The position numbers and the translations under genes are program-made. A stretch of 64,000 bases of DNA from Cyclina sinensis (Eukaryota; Mollusca; Bivalvia; Venerida; Veneridae), in the NCBI GenBank assembly GCA_012932295.1, contig JAAONU010000013.1:9760821-9824820 (forward strand), read 5' to 3'. The notes beneath the pieces were generated by a model, which worked only from the letters and a program-made list of their open reading frames with translations, was not told where the DNA came from and did not search any database. Below, in pieces: positions 44,762 to 57,342 of this stretch (positions within the stretch are counted from its first letter, which is position 1; every line of letters begins with the position of its first letter).

Positions 44762-47286
44762 GAATTTTCTGTTTATTATATACTTAACTCTTTTTTGACC
44801 TTAAGATTCGAAAGAATTCCCCTTTAATTTAGTGTATTGGCTGAATTTAGAAGAAAGTAGTCCGGCAAGACACCAGTGAAAATACTGAAAATATGTTTCA
44901 CCGCAGTGAAAAATAAATTTTTACAGTGAAAATATGGAAAATGAAAATACGCAATTTATTTCATCAATATTTCTCAATATTTCATTTATAAGTATATAAT
45001 AAACCTGTGTCTTTCCCTCAGAACAGTCCACCTAGAGACCAAATATGTTTAATATAACCACTTCCTAAACAACCTTAATTAATTCATACAAAAATTAACA
45101 TGATCAAAGTTAACTGTCTATCAGAAACCCTATAAATTCACAACTATGTTTGACAGATAGAAAACCTGGGTCACAGTACATGAATAATTGAACATCAATA
45201 TACAACATAATGACTTAAACATTCATATTATACAGATTATTCCCTGTAATCAAAGTATATGTCTGTCGTTATTAATTAATACAAAGAAACAAGAGAAAAG
45301 AAGTCTGAAGTTTTTCTTTGAAATTTTTGAAAATCATGGTCTAAAACCAAACTGAAGCAAAAACATGGCTTTCCTCAGAGAGAATCAGTCCTCAAAGCCA
45401 AAATTTCCTTTGCAATTAGGCTTTGCTTGGAAATATAAATTTGAATAGACTGGTTACCAAGTTGACTGTTCTATTACTAAAGCAGAAAAGGAAAGAGGAA
45501 AAATTGTATAACAACAAAATGTTATTGCCTTAGACATTCTTATATGCTATTGCTTTGAAGGATTGCTGTCAATAAAGGTAGTCTGTGGAACAGTTCAAAG
45601 GTACAGGCCATTTAGGCTTACGGTGTTTGAAAAATCCACAGATCCAAATTTAATTCCACAGGCCCAGGTAATTAAAATCTAAGGTTTTAAAGCCTCATAC
45701 ATTGATGTGTATTAAATCTATGTTCTGGCAAAGTTTGTAGGCCCAACCACTATTTTACTAACTACATGCCTTGGGCATTTGGCTCAGTCACTTCACAGAC
45801 TGAAAAAGAGATAATACTGATTCGAATAAAGTTTCATGATTTAAAACAATACAGCATTTTAACTTTACTTTATATGTTAGTTTCCAATGTAAAGTCCCAA
45901 AATGGTCTTACATTATCACAATCTAAAATCTTCTAACAAAACAAGAAATGTAAAAACATATATTTATCCTAACATGTACTGGTAACAGATGTTGCTTTTT
46001 AAGTGCATGTATTCTCAAACACTATCAGAAAAGACTAAACTGTTAAACTCTGGCGAGTGTTACTGCAATCTAACAGCTCCAGATTGTCTCATTCTTCTTA
46101 CATTTCTTTCAGAAATTGCATTTTGTTAAATGACTGCTCTTATATCAAATCAACTGGTAATATTTTCAGTACTCAACCAAAGCTGAAGTCAAACTGTATA
46201 CACAAATGAAAATTAATGTAGTTCCTTACACAGAAAAATGTGAAATAACAGGCAGCATTTTGCTCTTTTGTAGTATTAAGTCTGTTATGGTAAAATATTC
46301 AAGTTCAAGATTTACAACAGTGTTGTTTACAGAGGAAGATTTTTTCCCTGTAATGAATTTCTTTAGTAAGAACATTACACTTGCCATACATAAAACGTTA
46401 ATTCTCATGACAGAAAAGGGATAACAACAACTGAAAATTTCATTTACAGTGTGACCCAGTGAACATAATGTAGGGAAGTCTTACTGCCTACATGTAAGTT
46501 TCAATGAACTGAGCCAGCTTTTGATTACAAACAAAATATGACTATGAAAATTTTGATGACGTGTGTAATAAAAGGGCTTATTCTAAACAGCTTATCTGTT
46601 GTTGTTGTTTTTTTTTTCACTTATGTCAGCTTAATTCTGTATATACATACAAAACTTTGTAATTATACTTACACAGCTTACATCTGACTTCTTAATATTT
46701 ACATTGGTTAATTTTATATACACATGATCTATGCATGAAGATTGTTCAAAATTATGTGTTCTTATTGCTTCTCTTTTATGTTTTAAATTTAATTTAAAAG
46801 TAACAAATCTCTTATGCAGTTCTGTTCCCCCACCCCCTTAAAAAAACTGATCTAAAGAACACCATTCAACAAGTAAAATTAAAAAAGCCCAAAAAACTTG
46901 CATTAACTTAAGTTCTGTATTTTTCCAATAAAAGTCTTAAAACACTTGAATTTTTATAAAACAGATACTACAGGAAAAGCACTTCTTGCTGCTAGGCATC
47001 TTCAGCAGAAATAATGGGAAAATAATCATTATTGTTCATTCTAGAACCATACAAGATTCATATCTTAAAAATGCAATTGAGTTTCACTCTGATTTTTTTT
47101 TTCAAAAATATGTAAAATACACAGTATTATGAAATAAATTATGCCACAAAATAAGATCTCATCAACAGCGAAGTTTCTTCTGGATCTTCATTAACAAATA
47201 ACAAAAATCAACAATGTACATAAAATACTAAGACATGCTTATAAAAAATCAGGTTGAGAAATGACAAAGCAGTATTTTCAGTTTTC

Positions 47287-49479
47287 CTAAGCTGCACCAC
47301 GAACAACCACGACCACTATGTAGTCATCCAGCATACAGTCTGCCGGTAACTTTGGTGCTCTCTGAAGGAGGTATTCATAGCCGAACTGGCACGGTGGGAA
47401 TGCATGTAGCAACCCCACGTTGTCTTTATCCTTTGTTGGGTATGGTGGCAAACTTATGACGCCTGCTGCTTCCTTCTGTTTCAAGTATGACACAAGATTT
47501 TTGAGAGGTCTTTGCTGAATGCTTCTTGCTGGGTCATCAAAATTATCTAAAGTACTTGGAAAAGCAATCAACACACAATGGTTTCTTGGACCAGCTTGCA
47601 TAACACGTTTCTGAACATCATCAGTCTTACTGGGGTCAAGACGAAGCCGCTGTTTAATTGTTAAAGCTGGTGTTTCAGTACTTGTAGGATCCCTCATGAG
47701 TGTATCAACTATGGTCACATTACCACTAACAACATGCATTCTAGCAGGAAACGCACTAGATTTTAATATCAATGCACCATTCCATGCCACTGGCAATCGT
47801 TTCGCTAAATCTGAAAGTGAAACCACATTATCTAGGGGCAACATGTCATCTGGTGATCTGGATCGTCTGCGATAATTCTCTCTTGGCGGCGAAAAATCAT
47901 CACGTCTGTGTTCTCTATCAAAATCACGTTCATAACTCCTACCTGGTGACCTTGACATCCTTCTGTCTCCAGGAGAACGCCTGTAGTCATCATAGTCCCC
48001 ACGAGGACCATCAGGATGTCTATAACCATTGCCAGGTTCATCATGGCGGTCATAGTCATCTCTCCTCCTATCACCACTGCCATAGGGTTCCCTTGGAGGA
48101 CCCCAGCCATCTCTTGGGGGACCATCATACCTTGGTTTATCATACTGTCCATAGTCTTTTCTTGGAGGAGGTGCATCGGCAATATTTTGTCCAACATGAC
48201 TTGGATCAGCAAAATCAACACGGATCTTTTTGTCTTTTCCTCCTAAACAGAATCCTCTCATTTCATTTATAGCAGCTTGAGCAGCATCAACATTATCATA
48301 CACAACATAGGCATAATTTTTGCCATGAGGCCACTCTATTCTGTGAATAACACCAAATCTGTCAAATTCACTTTCAAGAGTTTGATGATTTACCCAAGGG
48401 CCTAGACCACCAACCCATAAACAAGGGGATGGATTAATTTTTCCATACCCTATCTTGCACTGAAATCTACCAATATATTTTCCTGACATTTCTACTTTCG
48501 CTCTGTGAGCCATATCAAGGTTGTAGTATTTCAAAAATGCATAAGCATTACCTTGACCTCTTTGAGGCCTTTTTATGTCAATTTCATCAATTGGTCCAAA
48601 TGCTTCAAATATGCTGCGAATTTCTGGTTCAGTTATATTATAGTCTAAATTTCCAATGAATAAAGTTCTAGTAGCATTTGGGTCATCCTCTGGAGGAATA
48701 TGGTCTAAATGGTGCGGAAACTTTTCACTTCCTGGGGCTCTTTTAGGGATAAAGCCACCTTCCCTCGGTGGTCCATGAAATGGGCGATCTGGAGGGCCAT
48801 GAAACTCTCTAAATGGTGGGGGTGGTCCATGAAAGTCTCTTCCAGGACCTGGCGGTGGAGGTCCTGGTGGACCAGGATAACCTCGCCCAATCGGTTCATG
48901 AGGATAGCCTCCCCTGCCACCTGGAAAATGATTTCTTTCATGATAGCCACTTGGTGGGGGAGGACTTGAACTTCTTATTTTGTTATACACAGATTCAATT
49001 CTCACGGGTCTGTCAAACACTACTAACTTTCCATATTTGTCATGTTTTGCTGCTCTTGCATCTTCGGGATATTTAAAATTAATGTAAGCAACTCTTTGAT
49101 CTGCATTGTATGTAACATTCACATTCATTTCACCATATTTTTCAAACTCTCTGTACATTTGGTCTTTAAGAATCCTATCGGGAACTTTGCTAGAAACACC
49201 ACTAACACACAAGGATCTATATTCTGGCGCTCTGGTCTCAGTTCTTGGCACTGGGGGAGGGAGATACTCAGGTTCGAATCTATCGTCCCTGTACTTAGCA
49301 CGAGGGCGATCCATTTCTTCAAAATCACGGTAAGGTTTCATGCGACTGCCACCACGCCTATCCATTTCTGGTGAAAGTCTGTCCCTTCTGCTATCATGCT
49401 CTAAACTAGGATAACCGGATCGGGATCGTTTGCTAATTGGCGAAACATCCCTGTCTTGTGATCGCTTCATAATTTGCAA
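47287..49479 (-). CDS. RBM15: RBM15/spenito-type RNA-binding protein (3 RRM + SPOC)
   Basis: Intronless 730-residue reading frame. RRM1 about 87-165 (SLCVSGVSS, RVAYINFKYPEDARAAKH); Pro/Gly-rich linker 171-250; RRM2 about 271-347 (RTLFIGNLDY, NAYAFLKY); RRM3 about 353-424 (LWVGGLGPWV, KNYAYVVY); Arg/Asp/Ser-rich region 435-545; SPOC about 555-729 (RPLKNLVSYLKQKEAAGVIS, LLHAFPPCQF, IVVVVVRG). This order and the strings IKRPxRGQ, VGGLGPWV and VSYLKQK-AAGVISLP are those of the RBM15/RBM15B/Nito branch of the Spen family. Known role of the family: nuclear RNA binding, recruitment of the m6A writer complex, splicing and export. Fly and human orthologues are somewhat longer; here the N-terminus is shorter and the chain stops just after the SPOC core. 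The first Met (49479) is followed by another at codon 4 (MKRSQ); either could start. Confidence 0.95.
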   Translation of the reverse strand: MQIMKRSQDRDVSPISKRSRSGYPSLEHDSRRDRLSPEMDRRGGSRMKPYRDFEEMDRPRAKYRDDRFEPEYLPPPVPRTETRAPEYRSLCVSGVSSKVPDRILKDQMYREFEKYGEMNVNVTYNADQRVAYINFKYPEDARAAKHDKYGKLVVFDRPVRIESVYNKIRSSSPPPPSGYHERNHFPGGRGGYPHEPIGRGYPGPPGPPPPGPGRDFHGPPPPFREFHGPPDRPFHGPPREGGFIPKRAPGSEKFPHHLDHIPPEDDPNATRTLFIGNLDYNITEPEIRSIFEAFGPIDEIDIKRPQRGQGNAYAFLKYYNLDMAHRAKVEMSGKYIGRFQCKIGYGKINPSPCLWVGGLGPWVNHQTLESEFDRFGVIHRIEWPHGKNYAYVVYDNVDAAQAAINEMRGFCLGGKDKKIRVDFADPSHVGQNIADAPPPRKDYGQYDKPRYDGPPRDGWGPPREPYGSGDRRRDDYDRHDEPGNGYRHPDGPRGDYDDYRRSPGDRRMSRSPGRSYERDFDREHRRDDFSPPRENYRRRSRSPDDMLPLDNVVSLSDLAKRLPVAWNGALILKSSAFPARMHVVSGNVTIVDTLMRDPTSTETPALTIKQRLRLDPSKTDDVQKRVMQAGPRNHCVLIAFPSTLDNFDDPARSIQQRPLKNLVSYLKQKEAAGVISLPPYPTKDKDNVGLLHAFPPCQFGYEYLLQRAPKLPADCMLDDYIVVVVVRGAA

Positions 49480-50380
49480 AACAGAAACAAAACTGAGAAT
49501 TTTTCCTGTAAGGCATTCACTTGCCTATCGCCATAATAATTTGCATTAACTAGTGTATCACTCCGAAAATAAATATTTGTTTAACAATGACCGATTTTCT
49601 AGTTTTGCTTTTTCAGCCTTGTGAAAAGGTGTATGTTCTTTACAATCAAATTGAAATTAACCTTGTATACTACTGAAAATAACAAGACGTGTACAGGAGA
49701 TATCGGAACTATATTGAATCAATGTGACGCCAAAAAGTAGTTCTTTTTAGACTGGGACTGGATTCTTTTTTCGAAATAGGTAAAAACGAACAAGTTTGGA
49801 AAACACGAAAAAGAGACATTTCGATGGATTATCGGTGAAACAAAGTTGTGAGAACTATTGAATTGTCACGAATGTCAGAATACCAAGACGTACAATTTTT
49901 GTAGGGTTAGTGGTTTGAGAGGGAGGGGATGGAACAATACAATACGATACGATACGATACAAATTTTATTTATAGTCGGATGACATCAAAACAAATAACA
50001 TAAGATATGTATAGTTTTTGATCGACATGAGGGACGAAGCAAAGGAGTGCAGCCAAATCAGAGAGATAGTCGATTAGCACGTAGAATACGTGAAGATGAT
50101 AATAAAACGCTCGTCTCAGTTCTTATATAACTTTTTGGAAAAATGATGATTAGGTTTTTCTTTGAGTTGATGATGAGGTCACAACCAAGCCTTCTCAAAG
50201 ATCATGTGTTGATGTGTCCAGTGTATAACTCATTAGAACCCAAAGGCAGATCTTCAAATAATCAGTTTTTCTTTTTGTAGAATAAAATTCAAAACCCGCA
50301 ACAGCAAGGGAAAATCGGTATACAGCTTAAGAGTGAATTGTGACAAAATTCGACATCAATCATTACTTATTATTATAGAA
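49480..50380. other. Upstream region of the RBM15-like gene
   Basis: No canonical TATA box was identified on the minus strand. A GATAC pentanucleotide run lies at 49936-49960. Nothing else is recognised. Confidence 0.35.
49936..49960. repeat. (GATAC)n microsatellite
   Basis: ACAATACAATAC followed by three GATAC units, then an A/T-rich stretch. It may be the terminal repeat of a decayed retroposon; not classified further. Confidence 0.6.
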
Positions 50381-50689
50381 TATTACAAAGTGACACCTGT
50401 CCAGTTATGACTTCGGACATAATTCTTTCTCACAGATATCATTGGATAGCAAATGGCTATAACTTCGTAGTTAAGTAGCTTATAACAATATTTGGCGTGC
50501 ACCATTTGCTGGTTAGTATACACAATTATAAAAAGTTCCAAATACAATATATCCAGCCATTCCCGAGTTTGGCTCTGGATGGAAATATTGCTTATCTTTA
50601 TAAATAAACAACAACAATTCATACGCCATGACGCTATCACTGCGTGAAGTATGACAGTATTTGGCAAGCATTATGTACGGATTATTTTA

Positions 50690-51020
50690 TTAATTTCCAT
50701 TTAAGTTTAAACTTAATTCTGAGCCAGTCATTTTTGAGTTACGCTCCGAGAAAGAACTGTTTCCTACATTTATGAAAAAACAAAGAGCTATAACTCTACT
50801 AGTGAGTGGATTGCGATATGTTATGTGGGTCATAAATACAGTACTAGATACAAGATTTCAAGGTATCAACTAAATACAATCCACCATTATTTAATTTCTC
50901 AGACCGAAAAAGCGTAATGGATGTATGGTCTGACGGACGGAAGAACGGGCAACGCCACAACAACATTCTTTCGCTGAAATCTTCAAAGGAGAAAAACAGG
51001 AGTATTAGATCTCTGTAAGC
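50690..51020. repeat. Decayed tandem-repeat element remnant
   Basis: Contains AAAGAGCTATAACTCTACTA, GATACAAGATTTCAAGGTATC and a GACGGACGGAAGAACGGG microsatellite in the order expected for the minus orientation of the element families above. No clear monomers or ends. Confidence 0.3.
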
Positions 51021-54000
51021 CACTAGTATCAAGGGGTATGTTTAAAACAGATACTGTTCAGACAGTCTTTATAAATTACGTAAAGTTATTACAATATACA
51101 CGTCAAATTTCGAAATCGACCTATTTCTTTACAACATATTTTATCCTATGAAAATAGATATGAACGTTTTTCATTAAACTGAGTGTTTAAATTAGATAAA
51201 GTGAATCTTATTTGGCTTTTGTGAATTGTTATCGATATGCAGATTATTCACTCTCCATTATGTGTTACTGGACTCGGATCAGTATCCAGCAAATAAAAGT
51301 AGCAGTAATCATCCTGACAGAAGCATTCCTAGACGAGACTTGAGGTTGGGGCATAACGGGCAACGGCAAACATTATTTCAGTTGTTAGTTGAATCTATGT
51401 TTTACATAGACTGGGAAATAAATTCTTGTAACTTATATCAATCCAGTTCGAAGGCTGTTTCCTGGATTCAAAATAGTACTCGTATACAATTTTATATGGC
51501 ATAATATTACTCTTACATATGAATTCATTAGCCTAATGACTGTTATTCAGGTTCACTTTTCAAGAAAGACAACTCTGTAATTTGTAACTAGTAATTGAGT
51601 TATCTCCCATCGAGAAAAATATTTCAGATCTGTTCCAGATTATGTTTACTATTTCTTGAATTCATTCTACTGCAAACATTTGAAAAATGTACCTTTATCT
51701 TGATACATATATGAAGCATAAATATATTACACTACATTATTTTCATTTTGTTTTCTAGCAGACCTAAACTGTGCTGAGTGATATGTTTCTCGGAGGTGGA
51801 TCAGGATGGATTAGTCGCATAAGTCAAACATAGAAATACTCAGAAAACAGCCACGAGATAGACCTAGGTAAATACGTGATTATTGTGGTTTTGGAGACAT
51901 ATTGTTTGAAATATTTATTTTTCTTGACTGAATTTTAAAGCTCATGGACAACGCAATAGGTCCAAAGACGCGTTTTTCAATGTTCTAAAAGTTCTAATAA
52001 TTGAAATTTTAGAAAAAAAAAATCCTTTATAACTGTCGCTTGCCTACACAGGACGGGGTCATTGTTTGTCACATCTGTATATAGCGCTTCATATTTCCAA
52101 TAATTCACCTTAGTCATGAGTCAATATGCATCTCTATTAATATATCGAAGCGAGCGTTATTTCAAAAGACATCCATATCCGATTTCAAAGCAAAGGTCGA
52201 GGCTACATTTGGGAGAAAGTCACATTTTTAAAATCGCTATGAAGTTAAACACTGAAGAAAGACCAAATAAGAAAATGTAGTAAATTCTTCAAAAGATACA
52301 AAGTTTATATTAGCAGCTAGTGTAATAATAATTAATATTTCAATTTCTTCCATGTTGTGGTTTTAGATATCAATGCAGCAATAAAAATGATCTTCTCCAC
52401 GTTCCACATGTTGTGTTACACTTCCTTACTTGCTTCTTGAGGATTACGTTTTTAACAAAATCTTTGCCATTTAAGTCAGGCACGTATATGAACGTTGATA
52501 TACGCGCTTGTTTAAGTCAGGGTCTTTCAAATAGCCTGTTTAAATGTAGTAAAATTGTAGCGAATTCGGCTGGCCTAATGTGTTAACAGTAATTTCACCG
52601 GAATGGATGTTTACACTATTTGGGACATTGTTTGAAGAATAATAATATGGCATGTCCATTAAGCAGAAATTAGTGTCTGCTTATAAATCAATATTCCATG
52701 AAATGTCAGAGACATGTCTCTGGAAATGTCAAAGATCCATTAGTCACGCCTTATACTATGGGATTTATGCAAAATAACCTACCCAAAAGGGACCCTTGCA
52801 TAGTTGTCGAAACAAAGCAATTAACACATTTTTGCTGTTAAAGTTGAGACGATAAGCAAAATTTTATGGCGAGTGTTTTTTTTTTTTTTGCAATAAACGT
52901 TCTGCTCTGTTCTGTTCTGTTCAGTTAAATACTTGATTTAATCTAATATTTATGAGGAAAAAAATCAACCGACTTGTAAATGTGAGCATCAAAATATTAA
53001 AATCAATGTTTTGCTTTTTTTTGTTTTTATTTTTATATACTCTTTTCGTTTGTTTTATGATTTGACATAGTTTTTATGGCTTCTTACATATTATTTGTTC
53101 TTTGATCGCTTCTTTCTCTGTTTCAAAAATTTATAGGATTAATATACTGAAATAGATATGCATTTATATAAAAAGAAATGATAGTCAAAGATTTCTTACA
53201 CGTATCTCAGGAGAAATTTATCACTGTAAAGAGAACGTTTTTATGAAAAAAGAAAAAGAAATCTCTTGATTGGAGTAAGCCAATCAAGTCTGCCAAAACA
53301 CTGCTTGAGGTAAAAATGAAATGTACAAAACCTTTTTGGATCAATTACAAGGAAAAAACTCAAGACATTTTCACTGATATATCTTTTAATTCTATAATCT
53401 TAAATGAACTAGTCTCTGTATAAAGTTTGCAAACTGACCTCCAATTTTCCATCAAAATTTAAATTATTTACATAAATTTCATCAATGTATATTCATAATG
53501 TTAGCTTAACTTTTTCAATTATGTTATTTGACTTTTTTAAATCTAAAAATTAATTTAAGAGTTTTGTTAACAGCCCTGTTAGCTGTGTCAAGTGGCAAAG
53601 AAATAAGTGTACGTCACTTCAATGACAGGTGCGCGCGACCAAGTGCCTGAAATATGGATTTTAATTTGCTACAAAAACATTTGTAAGATTAAGTACCTGC
53701 GGGATTTTGTAAAACTGTTTTAGTTAGATACGTATTTTCCTCTCAATGAATATTCAGAAGTCAAAAAATTGTGTCCATTGCCCTTTAAATGTTTAAAAAA
53801 AAGACGGTAATCATTTTGATTTTATCATACAAGACTTTGATATATAACTCAAAAATACTGCACACTAACAATATAAGCGCTTGTCCTTCAGGCTGTAGTA
53901 TAAATATATAACATGCAAATAGATTTCATTTCACCGAAGAAAAACATTGCCATCAACACGATATGTCATTAAATTTCATTTGGCGGGAAAATGTTTACTA

Positions 54001-54940
54001 ATTGAAATGTAAAAAAGTCACGTATTTTTTCATATGAAATTCTAAGTTTTTATACTCATACAGAAAGTAAGTGTAAATATATGAAATAAACTGTTTACTT
54101 TAATGTTTTATCAGTGTATGAAATACATCGGGTCTATTCGAATTGGTTGAAGTCCCAATGTGCAGCTAATTTCTTAAAATGTTCATTATTCAGGCCCTCT
54201 TTCCCCATTGAAGTAATAACCATGTGCTTAGATTAGTTAAAACTTTATTTGAAACATTAAATAAACAGAAAATAAAAGGAAATTGAAGGAAAACTGAACA
54301 AAAAAAGAAGTATATTATCGGCTTGTATATTTACATGTTTTTTTCCATGTGCCCTAGACAATAAGGATATTGTCTGAGTATTATTATTCAGTACTGTGAA
54401 CCGTGAAGGATCCAACACAGAAATACCTCAAACTCGGTCGATTTATTGTACTTCAAATCTCTCTCTAGACGCCATAATCTCAGGTCAAACCGAGTGAGCA
54501 AAAAACCGAGTGAGAAAAAAAAAAACTTAAGAAAAATAAAAAAACCCTTGTCATTACTAGTACTCTTTCGCAGTTTGGTGGACCGGAACATGTCTGATTA
54601 AGCTGTCTTTACTTTAGAGAAAGCCTCGACCTCCTACTCGGGACAGCTTGACATATTTTTTAGGTACTATTCAAGTCGTTTCTTCTGAGAAAACGTCATT
54701 CGAAGAAAACTTGAACGGACGGAGAGATGGTGGACAGTGAGGACATTAACATACATTGCATAGATAAACAAAAAAATTAATGAAATATAATATTTACAAT
54801 TAACTTTATTGCTTATAAATTAAATACAAGTAAAATGAAACTCAGAGAACCTAACAATTCTTCATGTCGACCTTCCGTTTCTTGACTGTCCTTGTGGCAG
54901 CCTTTTACTGAAAAATATAAAAATAACAATCTCAGAATTA
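51021..54940. other. Intergenic sequence between the RBM15-like and bHLH genes
   Basis: AT-rich. A SINE-tail fragment (TTTCCTGGATTCAAAATAGT, about 51457) and a TGTTC run (52900-52922) were seen. No open frame with recognisable domains. Confidence 0.4.
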
Positions 54941-54944
54941 GTGT

Positions 54945-55000
54945 ATTCATTCATTCATTCATTCATTCATTCATTCATTCACTCACTCATTCATTCATTC
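54945..55000. repeat. (ATTC)n microsatellite
   Basis: About 13 tetranucleotide units with one ACTCACTC interruption. Confidence 0.9.
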
Positions 55001-55026
55001 TCTTTTTCATTTCACTTTATTTTAGA

Positions 55027-55157
55027 AACAACTACAGCAGCAGCAACAAAACAACAACAACAACAGCAACAACAACAACAACAGCAGCAGCAGCAACAAC
55101 AACAATAGCAGCAACAAAACAACAACAACAGCAGCACCACCACCACCACCACCAACA
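55027..55157. repeat. CAA/CAG/CAC trinucleotide block
   Basis: About 130 bp of intermixed CAA, CAG and finally CAC triplets. Open frames on both strands are low-complexity only; no flanking coding signal. Confidence 0.85.
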
Positions 55158-56406
55158 ACGGTTGGTATCTGTTACGTTTCTGTTTGTGTTTTTTTCTTTG
55201 ATAATAAGATTAGTTTTTAATCGTATTTCTGTTATCATTTCTTTTTTTAATTGAATATAAATTTGCTACAAAAATCCATGAAGTCATCATTATAGCCTTG
55301 CATTTATGTTTGCTATTGTTATCAATGTTGGCCAGCTGCAGCCAAAATCACTTTCAAAATTTAAGAAGTCAATAAATGACACATTGTTTAGCAAATATAT
55401 CTAAGGTATTAGACCCATAGCAAACTTTTACCATTTAATTTACCAGGTTTAAAGCTTTTATAAAAGTTTAAATTTTATTTAAAAATGAAATAAATTCTGT
55501 TTACATAAATGTTGTAAAACCAAAAACCGAAACAAAAGAAATCCAACAAACGAATGAAAAGATCTGACTTGAGTGGGGATTGAACCCACGCCCTTGAGTG
55601 AATAGGTTTCCTAGTCCAAATGTTTATCCGTAGACGGTGGTTTGATGATACTTTTGTTACTGGTTAAATAAACATAAAACGTAAAAAAATAGGAACGAAA
55701 AATGTTAACTGTGCATATGTGACGTCTATAACTACACTTATCAATGGAAATGAGTACTCTTCAGAGTGGAGGTAAAGCACCTTAACCTGTTTAGAATCTC
55801 TGGGGAGCCCGAGAGCATTTTCCCTGAGCGAGTAGAATAATTATGCGGATGTCAAATTCTTTTTATACAAAAACAAGAATAAAATGATGTTTCACATAGC
55901 TATATTCATTCATAAATCTATAAAAAAGAGTAAAAATCAAGACTTAACTTGCACAGCAAGAATTAAATGTGCAATGTTTTATCTCCGTTATATAACACCA
56001 GTATGTAATATAAGAGAATACATAATTTCTGCTTGACATTATAAACAAATTTGCCATGTGACATTTTTTGGAGGCAAAAGGTGTGGATAATGAATAATCT
56101 GTTTTGCACGTGTAGACCCGTGCACATCGCACATGCTCACGCGCGCATTTGTATAGTACTGATAATTAACAGTCAGCGGTCAAAATGTAATATGAAATTA
56201 AGAGATTCATTCGAATAATTCAGTTTTCAAAGACAGCCTTAATAAATACGAAATAAACTATGTTAAGCTAGAAACATTAGATTGCAAACGTATGTTCCTA
56301 TTATAAAGTTATTCTTTCCATATTCAGTAGTTTTGCATTTAAGTATTTAGAAGTTTCAAAATAGAAAGATGATTACCTATAAATATTTAGGGACAACTTG
56401 GACAGC
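55158..56406. other. Intergenic sequence 3' of the bHLH gene
   Basis: A possible reverse tRNA-like B-box (GGGGATTGAACCCACG, about 55575) suggests an old SINE. Otherwise nothing is recognised. Confidence 0.35.
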
Positions 56407-57294
56407 CTAGCAAGGTCCAATGACGATATCTGACAGCGTGCTGGAGGGTCTCGCCGATTCCTCGACCTCGTCCCTGTGGTCACTGTTAGCACTCAAGAAA
56501 CTTATGTTCAATTCATTGTCATTCCTTAAACCAACAAGCGGAGATATAATGGTCTCAGACTTGGCCCTGAACATCCTGGAACTGAGAGGCGTGACAGATG
56601 TAGCGAAACGTCGTGGTCGAGATAAGGTGTACTGTTTGGGTTTCATTGGCGTATCTGTCATCACGGGGTTCACAAGATCGACGTCGTGACCGGTGTTTGA
56701 ACCTGAGACTCCCTGGTTGGAAGCTTCATTTTGCGGTTGTAGAGAAAAATCAAGTGGTCGGGGTTGGTACATTTGAGCTGGGGGATTTTGAACTGGTGTA
56801 TGGTACATTGAGGGAACAGAGTCAGCACAGAGCGGTCCAAGGTATGGGTAGAAAGGAAGAACTGTGGTCTGCCCTTGGCTCATGTCAGCTCCAGCCTCCT
56901 GCGCCGATGCCGAGAAGCAAGGCTCGTGCATTGTCCTCATATAATCCATTGCTTGCATGTACTGGGCTTGACGTCTCATGTTATCTTCGTGAATGAGCTG
57001 TGTCAGATTTTTAATGTACATCATAGCGCACCGTAAGGCTCGGATCTTTGACATACGGCGATGGTGCAGATGAAACTGTTCTGGCAAGCATTTTTTCAAG
57101 TCCTCTAAAGCAGCGTTTATTTTCTGCATTCTTATTCTTTCCTGTGAATTTGCCGTAAGTCTACGCTGCTCGCTATCACTGTCCTCACATTCAAACTTTC
57201 TTTTTTTATTCTTGCGGCTAAACTCCATTTTACACTCCACAGTTTCCTTCTCATTGTTAAATTCCATTTTCAGATCCGACACACTTGATTCCAT
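56407..57294 (-). CDS. bHLH transcription factor, Atonal-like group
   Basis: Intronless frame of 295 residues. An acidic/Lys-rich N-terminus has a putative nuclear signal RKNKKRK (27-33). The bHLH domain is at about 43-101: basic region RRLTANSQERIRM (44-56, with the Glu-Arg pair that contacts E-boxes), helix 1 KINAALEDLKKCLP, an extended His/Arg-rich loop (EQFHLHHRR) and helix 2 MSKIRALRCAMMYIKNLTQL. The C-terminal two thirds is Pro/Ser/Gln-rich without a known domain and ends VIGPC; no WRPW motif, so not a Hairy/E(spl) protein. The domain fits group A (Atonal/Neurogenin/Twist-like) factors, which dimerise with E-proteins to drive cell-fate genes. I cannot place it in a named subfamily. Confidence 0.85.
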   Translation of the reverse strand: MESSVSDLKMEFNNEKETVECKMEFSRKNKKRKFECEDSDSEQRRLTANSQERIRMQKINAALEDLKKCLPEQFHLHHRRMSKIRALRCAMMYIKNLTQLIHEDNMRRQAQYMQAMDYMRTMHEPCFSASAQEAGADMSQGQTTVLPFYPYLGPLCADSVPSMYHTPVQNPPAQMYQPRPLDFSLQPQNEASNQGVSGSNTGHDVDLVNPVMTDTPMKPKQYTLSRPRRFATSVTPLSSRMFRAKSETIISPLVGLRNDNELNISFLSANSDHRDEVEESARPSSTLSDIVIGPC

Positions 57295-57342
57295 GCCTTA
57301 CTCAGAAGAACAGAATTTTAATACTGGTTTTCAAAATTGTAT

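Larger units (their letters stand above)
41016..47286 (-). other. Repeat-poor AT-rich tract 3' of the RBM15-like gene
   Basis: About 6.3 kb without tandem-repeat elements except one SINE (43391) and one foldback (44620), in contrast to the flank at 36-41 kb. This would fit a long 3' UTR of the minus-strand gene, but no decisive poly(A) signal was found; a sense-minus ATTAAA lies at 46788-46793. Overlapping ~110-codon frames on both strands at 42.09-42.44 kb look fortuitous. Confidence 0.35.

Noticed and set aside
47772..49374. Several plus-strand and alternative minus-strand frames of 75-166 codons
   Set aside because: Shadows of the RBM15-like gene; His/Trp/Thr-rich composition reflects the Arg/Gly/Pro-rich real frame.
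55032..55238. Minus-strand frame with runs of Val, Ala and Cys
   Set aside because: Pure translation of the CAA/CAG/CAC block.
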